Positions 14,069 through 28,100 of a stretch of 64,000 nt of DNA are shown in pieces. The first letter of the stretch is position 1; every line of letters starts with the position of its first letter. The DNA is from Trichoplax sp. H2 (lineage: Eukaryota > Placozoa > Uniplacotomia > Trichoplacea). The notes under the pieces were generated by a model that was given only the letters and a program-made list of their open reading frames with translations, was not told the origin of the DNA and ran no database searches. The translations under genes were made by a program, and so were the position numbers. The DNA lies in assembly GCA_003344405.1 (NCBI GenBank), contig NOWV01000165.1:62001-126000 (forward strand), read 5' to 3'.

Positions 14069-15554
14069 TAATTCAATCATTAAAAGTACCGAATAGAATA
14101 GCAAAATGAAAATAGGATTGAAATACTTATTACGACTTCTGCTTCTTTAAGTTATTACGTATACCAGGTTAATAGGAAAATTATGAATATTTATATTATT
14201 GCAGTATTAAAATTTATAAAGCTGGCTTCAAATAATCTACCTAGAATAAAGGACTACTAGAAATATATCGACGTTTATAGCATTCCATTAAACCTACTGG
14301 AAAATTATTAATGCTTAAATACTTTTAATACAGTATAGTCCAAGTAATTTATTGCTAGTGTGCTGAATTTCTGAGCTATCTTTTAATTAAGAAATATCTA
14401 TGGATATTAATGCGAATAATATAAATTCGAAAGCTGTGATAGTCTATTTACCGGTGTTTACGCAAAATTCATTTATGCTTTGCCTTAAAATATCCCTTCA
14501 TAATAGTCTCTTATCGTAAAAAATAAATTAATCCACTTGTGAAGCAATCTGATTCAAGGTCATGTGTTCATTTTCAATATGAATGTATCTTCCTAATTTG
14601 TCATTAGTTGTAATGAACAAAATGGGCATTTTTCTATTGATTAGTGGTGAACAAGGGTAAGCTGTCGTAAAGTAAAATGAGAAATACTAACACTGCAACT
14701 ATTACGACTAAAGAAGCAAATGATCAAAATCGTCATCTAAAACCAGTATCTATTAATACTTATTTTAAAACAATTTATGGTCCGTACCATCGTCGCATAA
14801 CTTGCGAATATGTCCGTTCCTGAACCAATTAGAAATGAGATAAGACGTGAAATGCATGATCTAATGACTATTAATTAGTCAAAGCAAAATTCATGTTTCA
14901 ATCTGAAGCAACAGTGTTAACATTTTACTTCTAACTTTCACATCATTTGATTTTCAATCAGAACTTGCTTGGCCAAATTATTAAGGACACCAGTGAAGAG
15001 CGTGCAGATATAGTTTGCTAGCCTAAAATACATAACGAGCGTATTTCATGTTCATGCGACAGTAATAGTGATAATATTTTTGTTATATAGCTATAATCTC
15101 GAAATTAACAGCAACATCATTACTTACATATAAAGTGGAACGTAGTAACTGTTATTACTAGTTATTACTATGCGTTGAGATTGATATGATACTTATAATT
15201 TAGTATATTGCCTGAGTGTACAGTGCACATGCAGTAGTTAGAAAGCGACAGCGGCCCACGGTTAGTACTGTACAATGTAATCCAATTCTGGTTGGTTACA
15301 ATACTTGAAATGTTTTAACTAACAGTATATAGCATATATATAATTGTAGCCCATCAAAATTATATTATAATTCTACTGCAACCTACCAGTACATTATCTA
15401 TAAATAGTTTAGGATAATATCACCTGTTTGCACTACCAAGACAGAAATATCTGTGGTTAGAAAGCAGTTGCACTTATTATAGAACGATCATCTATTTTAC
15501 TATTTGAGATCATAAACAATTATACTAGCAATAAAAAGCAGCATGAGCTAATTT

Positions 15555-15562
15555 CGACGTCA
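15555..15562. promoter_or_regulatory. CRE-like site upstream of copy 3
   Basis: CGACGTCA, one base from the palindromic cAMP-response element TGACGTCA. It sits in a block (AGCTAATTTCGACGTCAT) shared exactly with the DNA upstream of copy 4 while the flanks have drifted. It lies about 570 bases before the ATG. Binding is inference; conservation between only two recent copies is weak evidence. Confidence 0.3.
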
Positions 15563-15822
15563 TAGCTAATAAACATATGACATAAGTCTCTCAGATTACA
15601 AGCATGCAACAACATGAAAAACTAGAAATAACGTCTGGATTACTTGAGTTAAATTGCGTGTATTACCTGTTCTTAATATTATTTATTAATGCATAGCAAA
15701 TAAACATATGACATACGCCTTTCAAATTACGAGCATGCAATAACGTGAAAATCTAGATATAACGTCAGAATTAGTTGAGTTTGGTTGCGTGTTTAACCTA
15801 TTCTTAATATTGTTCATCAATA
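15561..15822. repeat. 131-bp tandem duplication upstream of copy 3
   Basis: Two head-to-tail copies, 15561-15691 and 15692-15822, both starting CATAGC followed by AAACATATGACATA. The homologous DNA upstream of copy 4 (from about 29267) has a single unit. That accounts for most of the difference in distance from the CRE-like site to the ATG (577 versus 441 bases). Confidence 0.85.
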
Positions 15823-16131
15823 GTGGCATAGTGTGAAATAGAATTAGACATAATTAGTAAAGGCTTAATTGAAAAATATCATGATGTAAAAGGAATATTT
15901 TCAGTTGTATATCCAAGCCATGTAAATACGCCTATATACGTGATCAAATTTGTTTACAATCTGTTACCTTATGGAGGTAAAAGATAATTAAATTAAAATT
16001 CTATCTATAATCATAAAAAATAGCAATTTCAAACTATGATTTCATAATAAAATTTAATTATTAAAATTCTCCTTTCGGATAATACTATTTTGGTTCAAGT
16101 TTGTATTTTGATGCACTAAAGTTGTACAGCA

Positions 16132-19100
16132 ATGGAGATGCTTAGAAGATCAGATTGGTCGAAAACTTCGGTTTTATTTAGTAAAACAAAGAATGTAGAC
16201 GCTCACGATATACTACAAGTAAGATCAAATACTAAATACTTTCACTCTTATTGTAGCTTACTTCTTATACAGTAAATAAACTAAAGTACAAATACTCGCT
16301 GTCTGAAATAAAGCTATCTATAACACCGGGAGAGTATCTTTGCCCATTTAATTGCAATTTTTATTCGACTTTTCTAGACCTATTTGCTAGAATTTGATGT
16401 ATTATTAAGTTAATCGTCTCTTAACATACAATACTTTCAACAAAATTTCGAGTACTTCAATCGTTTTATGACATGAAATTATTACGGTATATATCATCGA
16501 TTTAAATAACTCCCTACCATTTAATTAAAGTTTTTAGTTACTAATTCTTTACTAAAACATGCCATCTCACCTTCTTTTCTATCACATGAAGAATTTATCA
16601 ATCTACATTTTATTCACTATCCTAATAATAATGTTAGGCTGCAAAAAGTAACGATATGCTGCTTTTGCAACAAGCTCTACCAAATGAAGAAATTGGAACA
16701 CTTGCTAACCAACTGGATCGCGATCGTTTAGCCCCATTGCACTATGCGGCAAGATGTGGTAATGCTGAAGTCATTGAATGTTTAATCGCAAGGGGTGCAG
16801 GTTCGTTAATCATCTAGTAGCAACTACTTACAACGTAAAAGATTTGATGATATCTGCAGTAATTATAGTTATTAATTTTGATTTAATACCCATTATAATT
16901 ATCGAATTCCTGACTGCAAATACCGTCAGATCTCATTATTGCTGTGTTATTTCATCTTAGACATTAATATTAAAGGCCTAAACAATGTAACACCACTACA
17001 TTTGGCAGCAAGGTATAACAGATATACAGCTGTAAAAGTATTACTAATGTTCAATGCTGATATCGGCGTTAAAGATATAGACTCTAATACGGCACTGCAC
17101 TATGCAGCAAAAGGTGGGAATCAGAAGATTTGTGAGGTAAAACTGAAAAAGATTGGAGATATTCTACTCTGCTAGTTTATGTCTTCATTTCTTACTAAAG
17201 TTACTAATGTCAATCATAATAAGAAGCGCATTACTTGAAATCCAAGAATTATAGTAATTATTATAAAGAAGACATAATATAGATGTAGAAGACGACAGTT
17301 TAATTAGACAAAACCAACAAAATTACAAAGCAAATCAATTGCCACAAATATTTTTGATACATTTTTGTTCTAATGAGTGCTTTATGGTAACGGGAATAAA
17401 AGTACTTAGATTAGAATATGATACCAGTAGCACCGAAGCCAGTTATTTATTTTTGTCCATAGGTATGCTTTGCTTAAAATTACATTACATCATCCTCTAA
17501 AGTCTTAACATATTCGATTTCAAGTGATTTAAAAGATGCAGCAATACTATTGTACAGTATTATTGTCACAAACAGTAAAAAAAATACTTAATTAATTCGA
17601 GTTTTACTCATCATCAATTACCTTACAGGAATTACTCAACAAGCGCCCATCGTTAATTGATAGTGTAAATGCAGATGAAATGACACCTTTACATTTCGCT
17701 TGCAATACCAATCATGAAGCAGTTTGCGTCTGTCTGGTAATATATTGAATCAAATATCTAATGCAATAGACAGTCGAGTATCTACTTCGAGGGAGGTAGC
17801 AATATAATTCGATGTTATGTCTCATCCGCTATTATTGCAGATTGAAAGAGGAGCAGATATCTTACGCAGAACTGCTGATGGCAGTTTGCCGATTCACTTG
17901 GCTGCTAGTAAAGGAAATACGAGTCTAATGGAATTATTATTGACTACTGGGGAGGCAAGATATGAACGTCGTGAAAACCATATTGTAGAGTGCAATCACG
18001 ATGGTGCCTCCGTTTTACATCGAGCAACTCAATGTGGCCAAAAAGAGGTTAGGATTTCTTTCAAAAATCTATAGATTGATAATGATAATATTTTATTTAC
18101 TGTAGAACTTGCTATTTTTTGTTAAATCATTTCAAAACTTAGCACTTAACCAAACTAATCTTACTCAATTCAACTTGATAGGCTGTCATTTTTGCCTTAG
18201 ATGCTGGTGCCGATGCCTCCTTAAGAGATGTAAGTGTGTCTTGATTGAAAACTTGCAAGAAAAGTTTCTATAATATGCATTCTTAAGTCAATTGTACTAC
18301 AACGATATACTGGAATGCCATAAAGTTAGTTAGCTTAGCCAATCAAACTGCGAATGATAATAGTGGTATTGCTCTGTAAAGATTGTTTTAATTTACAGCA
18401 AGTTAGGACGTCTCTTAATAGTTATCCTTTCTTTTCAATTCGCTAACAGAAAAATGGCTATACACCCTTACATGTTTTAGCTATTACAGGCAATTGTGAG
18501 ATTTGTCAAATTTTGATTGATAGAAGAGCTGCTATTGATGCTCGTGACAACGAACAACAAACTCCATTGCATCATGCAGCATCATTGAACCATTGCCAAA
18601 TAGGAGAACTTTTGGTCAAAGCTGTAAGTCAGGGTTTTAATTTGCTACTATAAATAGATATCAGGCTGCATTGCCAACTACAGAATAAAATAGTAACACT
18701 CGCTTGCAGTAAATCGATCACGAAACCCCAAATTTGTATAAAATAAGGACTTTATTCGATCTTTACTAGTGCAAACTCCCGTCGCTTTACTGACGGTTTA
18801 CGATAATGTGCTCATTTAACAGAGGTTCAGTAACTATCAGATCTCTGACTAACGAACATTATCCTCTTAGAAATACTTTTTGTAATATGATATATAGCAA
18901 TCAAAAATAACCGGGACAGGGGAACTATAGTAGGGTAACACTACGAATTGCAAGAGAGCAATAGAACTAAGAGTACCTACTGATGTGTATNNNNNNNNNN
19001 NNNNNNNNNNGCTAACAGAAAAATGGCTATACACCCTTACATGTTTTAGCTATTACAGGCAATTGTGAGATTTGTCAAATTTTGATTGATAGAAGAGCTG

Positions 19101-22100
19101 CTATTGATGCTCGTGACAACGAACAACAAACTCCATTGCATCATGCAGCATCATTGAACAATTGCCAAATAGGAGAACTTTTGGTCAAAGCTGTAAGTCA
19201 GGGTTTTAATTTGCTACTATAAATAGATATCAGGCTGCATTGCCAACTACAGAATAAAGCAGTAACACTCGCTGGCGGCAAAATCGATCACGAAACCCTA
19301 AATTTGTATAAAATAAGGACTTTATTCAATCTTTATAAAAAGAATAATCTGCACCTGACTCTAGTCTAGCTATCTACAACTACTAGAAAGACTTATAGGG
19401 AAAAAACTACCAGAATAAACTAAAATTGCCTGTTTATATACTTTTTAGTAGCGTTTGTAGCTACAATTATCATAGCAACATCCTACCTAATTTTGCCCGT
19501 ATGCAAATTATTATTAGTAAAAAAATTTTGCAGCGATCTATAATCTAATGTCGTAACAACTACAGTACACATTATTTCTGCTAGCCAAAGTACGATGAAG
19601 TAATCATTTCCTAATATATGAGTTACATATGTATTTTTNNNNNNNNNNNNNNNNNNNNGGTCAATTCTATACCAATCATTATAATGTGTCTAAGGATCGC
19701 TGTCGTATGCAAGCAAAGCTTGCTCTGTCGATAACAACCGTTATAAGAAAATGTAACAATCAAAATGGCTGTATAGAAAACTCTATAAAGATTCTATGTT
19801 TATTCAATTTTCATCAGAATATTACATGAAATCAAAATTTAAAGGCCCAGTGGCCACCCTTAGCGATATAACGAATACTATTTTAATAATCAGTACTCTG
19901 CAGAAATTACTACCTTAGAGCTATTCGTTTTACATGAAGAAATCTTGAGGTTAAAAGTACTGTAAGAATCTTATACTGACCTATTGAAATGAACCCATAA
20001 TCAGAGTCATTTAACAGTAGTATAAATACCCCCGCGCTGCTCGTTTCAAGGGAGGGTGGGCGGGATAAAAATAATAATCTGCACCTGACTTTAGTCTAGC
20101 TATATACAACTACTAGAAAGACTTATAGGGAAAAAACTGCTAGAATAAACTAAAATTGCCTATTTATATACTTTTCGTAGCGTTTGTAGCTACAATTATC
20201 ATAGCAACATCCTACCTAATTTTGCCCGCATGCAAATTATTATTAGTAAAAAAAATTTTGCAGCGATCTATAATCTAATGTCGTTACAACTACAGTACAC
20301 ATTATTGCTGCTAGCCAAAGTACGATGAAGTAAACATTTCCTAATATATGAGTTACATATGTATTTTTACCTCTAACACTAATAGTAACTCAGTACCCTA
20401 ATGTACGAATATAGTTATAGGTACTCTACCATAGAATCTTCAATTACAGTCTATGGTGATGAGCTACTAAATATGCCTAAGACAAACATAGACAGCGCTA
20501 TTGTACATCATGCTAGACATGCCTAATAATCTACAATCCAATATAAAATTAGGTTGTACTGCTATTCTACATAATTTAAATTGAATTTGTGAGAGTTTGA
20601 CTGCTGTAACCTCTATTCAGGTACGATATTTCAGCGAGCAATAAAATTTTCAATCAAAGTTACGAATGATAATAAAAAAACTGCTTCATTCCCTTCCTAC
20701 AGTACCGTTCTTGGTTTAAAATAAAATGGAAAAATGTTGACTATTCTCTACTTAAATCGTCATTTCAACTAGGGAGCTAATATTGATGTGGTAGATGCAA
20801 AGGGTAAAACACCTTTAATTTGTGGAATCTCTAGAGGTCGTACAGAAATAGTTCGATATTTGCTTTTGTCTGGCAGCAAAGTTGAAGGAACTGATACAGA
20901 AGGAAAAAATTGCCTACACTTAGCTGTAGAAGGATCCTATGAAGATTTTGATGTAATAAATTGTCTACTGACAGTAAGATGATCCACTAACTCATAATAA
21001 AATTTCATCGTATTTACTTTATTCTGATCTCTAATCGGAAACTTTATACCAGTAATAAATTTAAATTTACTCTTGGCTTCTTGTTAAGAGAAAATCGTCG
21101 GAGCTTTTAAATACCACAGATCATCACCGTAGAACACCCTTTTATTATGCATGCAATAAGGGAGACTACAAGGTAACTAGAGAGTATCAATTTATGTGTT
21201 TTATCATTACTATTATGATAACTTACGCTTTTTGACATTTCGAGTTAGTAAGGTAATTTATTAAATTGGATTAGATTTTCGAAAAAATGCTCCAATTTCA
21301 GCTCGATTTAGATATCACCGATGAAGATGGCAACAACTGCTTTCATGCGGCATGCATGTAATTTTATAGCAAACTAGTAGTACTTTACTACAGCATTGTA
21401 TAAGGAATTCTAAGTCGCTTATATCCTGAATTATTTATGATATAAATTACCATTATGATAGTAGTATAGTATAATTAATTTTCTACCAGCTTAAAATTAT
21501 GGTATACTACACCTTATAACAAATAGCAACCTATTTTTTTCAGAGGTATTTGTGTCTATCGTTCTGCCAAGAAATTTTATTGATGTTTCTATCTAATATT
21601 AACAGAGCTGGAAGATATGAAATTATCAAAACATTGATCTGCCGATTTCCTGGTCTACTATGCAGCGAAGGCGAACGTAATTATACTGCTTTACATATGG
21701 CTGTGGCTAACGGTTGTCCATTTACAGTGGAAACTCTACTAGATCGGGGAGCTGATACTTATAGAAGGTAAGTATCCATAATCAGATTATCTTTTTCCGT
21801 TTTTGAATTATTGGTACTATTGATATTCAAGACATAGAGGTTATAGCATTACTAACGATTATAATTTTTCTATTGGTTATTTATACATTTATTGACAAAT
21901 TAACCAGGGATTGCAGCTATTCCACGCCTCTAGATATCGCTTGTATGAAAGGTTTTTCTCATATTGTTAAAATTTTAATCAACTATGGAGTGGATATAAA
22001 CTCCGTTAACAAAGCTGGGGTAACATTCGCCATAGCCATGATATTACATTAATTATGTGTATGATAACACACTATTTTTAAGCCAATTCATACGATTGCT

Positions 22101-25100
22101 ATATTTTACTCAATATCTAAAATATGCCAGCAATCTTTACTAGATAGTATTATTATCTAAATTACCTCAGATTATATCGCTACCTGAAGTCTAACCCTAC
22201 TAGCGGTTAGATTTCGATCAATATAAATCAAAATATTTTGAATGCACTACAATTTTCTTCATGATAGGAATCAGGATTGCACATAGCCGCTCAGTACGGT
22301 CATACTGAAATTATGAAACAACTTATTGATAGCGGAGGTGATTTATCAAAAGAAACAGTCAGAGGAGAAAATCCTTTAGAAGTTGCTATCCGATATTGTC
22401 AACAAGATGTTGTTACCGCAATAGTAACCTTATTAAGGTATACATTATAACAAAATAAAAAATTCATTTTAAATGTTCTAACTATATTCGCATAATAAAC
22501 AAATTTCACTAAGATATTTATATTTGAAACTATCGACAGTAATTGTTGCATGTTATTCGATTGCGAGCTAAAGGATCAGTATAACTGAAGCAGATTAGAC
22601 TGAATGGAGTGTTATCCAAAACAAACTACGAACCTTAACCGTAGTGATAGAAAAGTCATTACATTCCGCATTAAATTTCTGATAATTATTTCACTTAATA
22701 CTAATGGCAAGGATTGCTTTTATAATCAATTAGTGCGAAAATAACGAGAACACAGATATAGTATCTTACGCACACAATTTCAGCATTATCCGTATCAAAT
22801 TGATAGCAGAATAAATCTTTAAATCGTTTACGCTTGCAACCAACCGTTAGGGAAAAGGATCTTTTATTAAAAGTTGGAGAAGAAGGCATAACAACATTTC
22901 AATCTATCGCCCTAGCTATGCCAGAAGTAGCAGAGGTTATATCTACTACATAATGATTTTTTCAATAAAAAACAGTGTCAGTAATGAAATATTCAATATA
23001 TTATGGCTGCGATGTATGATAAATATCAAATTGAGATAATCCTCAACGGAATTCACTTTTGGTAATCATTTTCAAGATTCATGGATGGCATTAGCTAACC
23101 AATTTTGTTACATTACAGAGTATTATGGACAGATGCATTACAAAGATCGCCACATCAGATATTAAAAACAAAGAGAAAATTTTAGTAAGTTTTATTAACT
23201 GTTGTTTACGTAAGCATTATTTATCCGTAATCGAATCAAATGATGCTTATTGCCCCTAACAGATAAAGTTATTATGAAATTGCATAGGGCTTAGAGGTGT
23301 ACTAAAATAGAATTAGATTTAGCAAAGTTATACTCGAGATCTGCGGATAATTATTTGTTTCTTTACAATGAAATTATTAACTATCAAAATGTTAGCAATT
23401 TATTTCATCAGAGCTTAACCTAATTTTTGTCAGTATTTTTGCTAAGGTGGAATATGACTGTACATTACTTGAACCTGGTGTTACGTTTGAATATGCACAT
23501 GGAGCTCCAAATGGAATTGGTAGCTTTAACGCTTTACTGGTGAATATAAGATTTTACGTCCGGTGTACACGCATTACTATAATTTTAAATTTTTATTAAT
23601 TAATACTCTTCAGTTTAAATCATGACACGCTAATAGCAATAGTATAGCCAATATACATGGAGGATAGTTTAAGCTTGTAATTTTGGACGACATTTCAAGT
23701 TAAATACGAATCGCACAAGCCTAGTATTAACTCACGATCGAATAATATCATCTGTATTTCTATACAGTATCTACCAATATTAGATGTAAAATTAAGTATA
23801 TATCATATGAACAGATTGTTACGCATTATATTTGAAAAAAAATTTCCAATCTGACTGGAAAACAATTAAGAATGTTAAAGACTATCCGTGAAAAAAGTTG
23901 TAAAATTGCTATAAATGACTATCATCAGAGCACGTACTGCATATGCATATGTAGTATGCTTACCAAAAAATAGATGGCTAGTAAAATAATGTCAAGAGCC
24001 GTAGCTTATACTGAAAGCCACACAAGCTGAAAATTGATTGTAAAATTAAGCCCTCGTTTGACTACAATCTATAATCCGGTACTTCGAAAATAGCCTAGTA
24101 TAAACATAAAACTAAAGAGCAATGCTACTGTGCATTTGAGTGCACAATTCTTAGTAGTTCAGCGGTATTTAACAGATTTCGTAAGTAAAAGTAAAGATTC
24201 AGAAGAATTATCATGCTTAGTAACATTCGTCGCATTAGTTCATAGTGATATAAATAAATTACAGTGCTAACTGTAGATCTTATTTTCGTAGACAATAGCA
24301 AAATCGAACCGTATTAACTTATTAGAGCATCCACTTAGCAGCAAACTCTTAAATGTTAAATGGTAAATATTAAATATAGAACTGATAACGCTGATTGCCT
24401 ACGCGTATAAGTTTAGTACGACATAACTATTAGTAATTTATAAATGTATTGTTTACTATAGCGTCTATCAGATCCATTCATCAGATTTGTATTTTTTACC
24501 TTTTTATAGGAGGCAATTTGGTCGATATGTGTATTATCTAAACCTGTTCACCTATATCCTTTTTGTTGCATCCTTAGTGACATACGTACTTATTATAGAA
24601 CAATTCTATAAAAACAATTCTGGAAATACAATCACGTTTAAAGGGCTTAGCCCACAATCAAGTATTACAAATTCATTCGAGGTATCATCCACGACTGTAA
24701 CTGCCTCTTTTGAAAATAGCACAAATAGTAATGCGACTACTCCGCCAAATGTAAGTTTATGAGGAAGATATCTACTGCAGTTAGTTATACATAAGTTTAT
24801 CTTTTAAGTACATTAGAGTATACGAAACAGCTTTAAAGCTGTTTCGTTTTCATGAATGTTAGTATATTGATATAACTGTAATTATTTAGTAAATAGTAAA
24901 ACTATACTGTTAATACCTAATTTGTTGAATTATATTAAACATCATGTTATAATGTTTCTAAAGTAATAATTTACACTCACGTACCTAATGGGGCTACCAG
25001 AAATGAATGCAGCGAAGCATGCCATACCATACATTTATAATTTTTGACACATATGAAATCAATCTGACGACATTTTCTAGCTTTAATAAACTAAATATGA

Positions 25101-28100
25101 TCTTATAAATGGGCAATTTCCCTTAAACTGCGTTATTAAAATTTATTTATTAGTGGTCAAATAATGTCCTAAAATTGTTTCACCTAAGTGTATATTAAGG
25201 ACTAAAATCTCACGAAGTACAGTAACACAATGAGAAGAGACACTTTCTCTTCCTATCACTTTTACTGTTATACCGCTACGCCGGTAATAAAGACTAGAAT
25301 CATTCTAGAGTAAAATCACTAGGCAATCTGCTATAAAAGAACCATGCTTCCTTTAGCGATCCCTAACCAACTATGCATAGTAGTCAGTGTAACCCACGAA
25401 GAACTCGGAGAAATCACTAAAAAGCACTTTATTCATCATTGACGCGGTCTTAAACAGATATTTAATATTATGATAGCTCCAACCGCATCCAGAGTTATAA
25501 TTTTAGTAAATTTTCTAATGAACGCCAGCGCATCTAAAATATATCATTCAGGACTTCTTAAAAATCCGGTCTAGCTCTGTCAATTACCACATTTCTATCG
25601 CATGAATTACTACTACAATTTAGCATAATTTTGTATTAAATCTCCATAGTTGACATATAAGCTATAATCAGTAATTTTAGATAACAAACTGTGTTAGCAC
25701 CTACGAATAATTCAAGTACTGTAGACAGACTATTTTCAATCCTAAGACGTTCAAATTTAGGTATAATCTAAATATAATCAGGGCTTAATTTACTACAGTC
25801 TTTACGATAAATTTCCTATTAAGTCAAATATGAACTTATCTTTCTAAAAGTTAACAGTTGATTATCTTTCAAGGTATTTTACTACCGTTGACAGTGTGTA
25901 ATTAAGTTTTCCATAGTGTATTACTCGTTTCTAGATTACAGTATATTATAGTTCTTAGTTCATACATGTTCCATATCAGCAATACTGCTTAGTCATATCG
26001 TTATCATACGTTATGAAGATATTGATATTCTAACAGTAATTAATAACAATATTCTACGTAGCATGTTGTTCTTTTCCTATTGTTTATAAGTTACGGATTC
26101 TATGAAAGCCACTTATCTTACTAAAAGTGTGTTCTACTATTCACCCGTTCTTGAGTAGGTTATTCTCTTCAATAAACTACATTAATAACTGCTTTGTCGT
26201 CAGTATCATTATGTGTGGCCGACCAATGATAACATTTCCCAAGAAAGTTAGCGAACGGCTTAAGATGATATGATTACTGTCATTATTTCTTGTGTATTCT
26301 TCAAAGTAACACCGTTTGATTTCCCAATCCAAAAAAGAATCTTGTTCTGCACCATTGTCTCTTAATTCTTACATACAAATTAAACTTTTTATATAATAAA
26401 GATTTATAATATATCCTATAAGTATATAAGATATTGCCGCCTAGTCATCAGAAATAGTAATAGAGAAAAATATTGATTTGCAATAGTTTTGATGCACTGC
26501 ATAAAAGTGGAAATTCGATTGAAATTATCACAAGATTTCCAAAAACTCATAGTTTAATTCCGCTAAAATGTAGGACGCGGTATCATTTATCCAATCTTTA
26601 TTGATCTTCCGAATTCTCATTGCCTTCTTCTCAATACTGAATGTAATTCGCGAGCTATTTCAATTAATTCAAGAGGTAAGACAATATATGCTTATCATTG
26701 TTACATTATTTAAGTGCTGTAATTTTAGGATCATTCATTTAAGACTCTGTCTAGACTGATTTCAAACTGTGTCGTACTATGTTCTTTTTTTAATAAGCGA
26801 GGACGCTATTTTATGTGCTTCGAAAACTATTTTGAGCTAGCTCTTCATGCTATGGTCATCATTTTTATTGCGGATGGTAACACTAATCCAACTACATGGT
26901 CCATTGGTAGCATCGCCATTCAAATGGCAGTTTTCGAATTAGTCATATTTCTAAGAAAGTAAATTATCAGCATTTTTCTAGCAGCGTTTTAAATGTAATG
27001 TGTATTTAATTTACTGCATTATCTTGAACTGATGCAACAATAACGTAATAAATTCATTTACAGATGTAGTTATAATTTAAAATAGTATTGTAATTGGATT
27101 AATTTAATAAAAGAAGGATTAATATTTATCGCATTATTGAAGTAACAAATATCCATTCACAGGCTACCAGTTATTGGAAAGTATGTACTTATGGTTCGAA
27201 CTATGACTCGTACCATCGTAAAGGTATAGTTATGAACGGTCATAGCTAAGATAGCATTTACCACCGTAATTTGATTTTATCGTTTTATCTTAGTAGCAGA
27301 TATCCATGTTTTTACGAAATAAAAATATATGCCCATGGCTCACCTTTAAAATATTAATCATTTTCAATTAGGTACTCGTTATTGTACTTATATTGGTATT
27401 TGGTTATGCTATTAGCTTTAATATGCTATGCAGTCGTCAGGTTTGTAAAGTAGACATGTAAGATTTCAATTTCAATATCTATGCTTATGGTTAATCTGAC
27501 AAATCCATCTTTCTCGTTATTACCGCAATTATAATTAAAATAACATAAACTTCGATCTAATCTGTAAAATTACAGGACTTTAAACAATCATCATTAATAC
27601 TCAAAATTTATTAATAATATCAGGCAGCATTCTACAATATGCCTCTATCGTTTATTAAAGTTATCGATATGATGATCGGTGAGATCGACTATAAAGATCT
27701 CTTTCTAGATGGCGTTAAAAGCGGAAAAATTCCTTTCCCAGCTGGCATCGTGACATTTTTTCTACTAATGATTTTTATCTTAATAATGCCGATATTAATC
27801 ATGAATTTGATGGTAATCTGTTTAATTTATTATACATGGTAATAAAGGCAAATAGGAATGGAATTAATATGATTTTCATTTTATTTATATGCAGATCGGT
27901 TTAGCTGTAGGAGACATCGCTGAAATGGAAAGGGAAGCTTCACGACGTCGATTAGTTGATTTGATTCTTTTTTTTAATAGTATCGAAAAGGGTGTACCCA
28001 AATTTTTACGTAAAAACTGTAAATTAATCAAATTTACTTGCACTGAAAAAGGAAATGTAGAGGTATCATACATTGCTTGATATTAGCAGTCACAATCTTA

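Larger units (their letters stand above)
14069..16131. other. Spacer between copies 2 and 3, promoter region of copy 3
   Basis: About 2 kb, AT-rich, no gene seen. An AATAAA at 14245-14250 is a possible polyadenylation signal for copy 2. From about 15440 to the ATG at 16132 the sequence is clearly homologous to the DNA upstream of copy 4, so the unit that duplicated to give copies 3 and 4 included at least about 700 bases of 5' flank. Confidence 0.6.
18766..20066. mobile_element. Insertion polymorphism in intron 7, probable unidentified element
   Basis: The fragment 19011-19638 runs without interruption from the intron sequence seen before 18766 into that seen after 20066. The outer fragments carry extra DNA at that point: about 225 bases (18766-18990) on the left and about 405 (19659-20064) on the right, with the middle missing in the gap. 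The extra DNA ends in unusually G-rich sequence. I found no clear terminal inverted repeats, target-site duplication or open frame, so the class is unknown. Only the outer parts of these coordinates belong to the insertion. Confidence 0.5.

Noticed and set aside
18766-20066. Classical DNA transposon with terminal inverted repeats
   Set aside because: I compared both ends of the inserted DNA and saw neither inverted repeats nor a clean target-site duplication; class left open.
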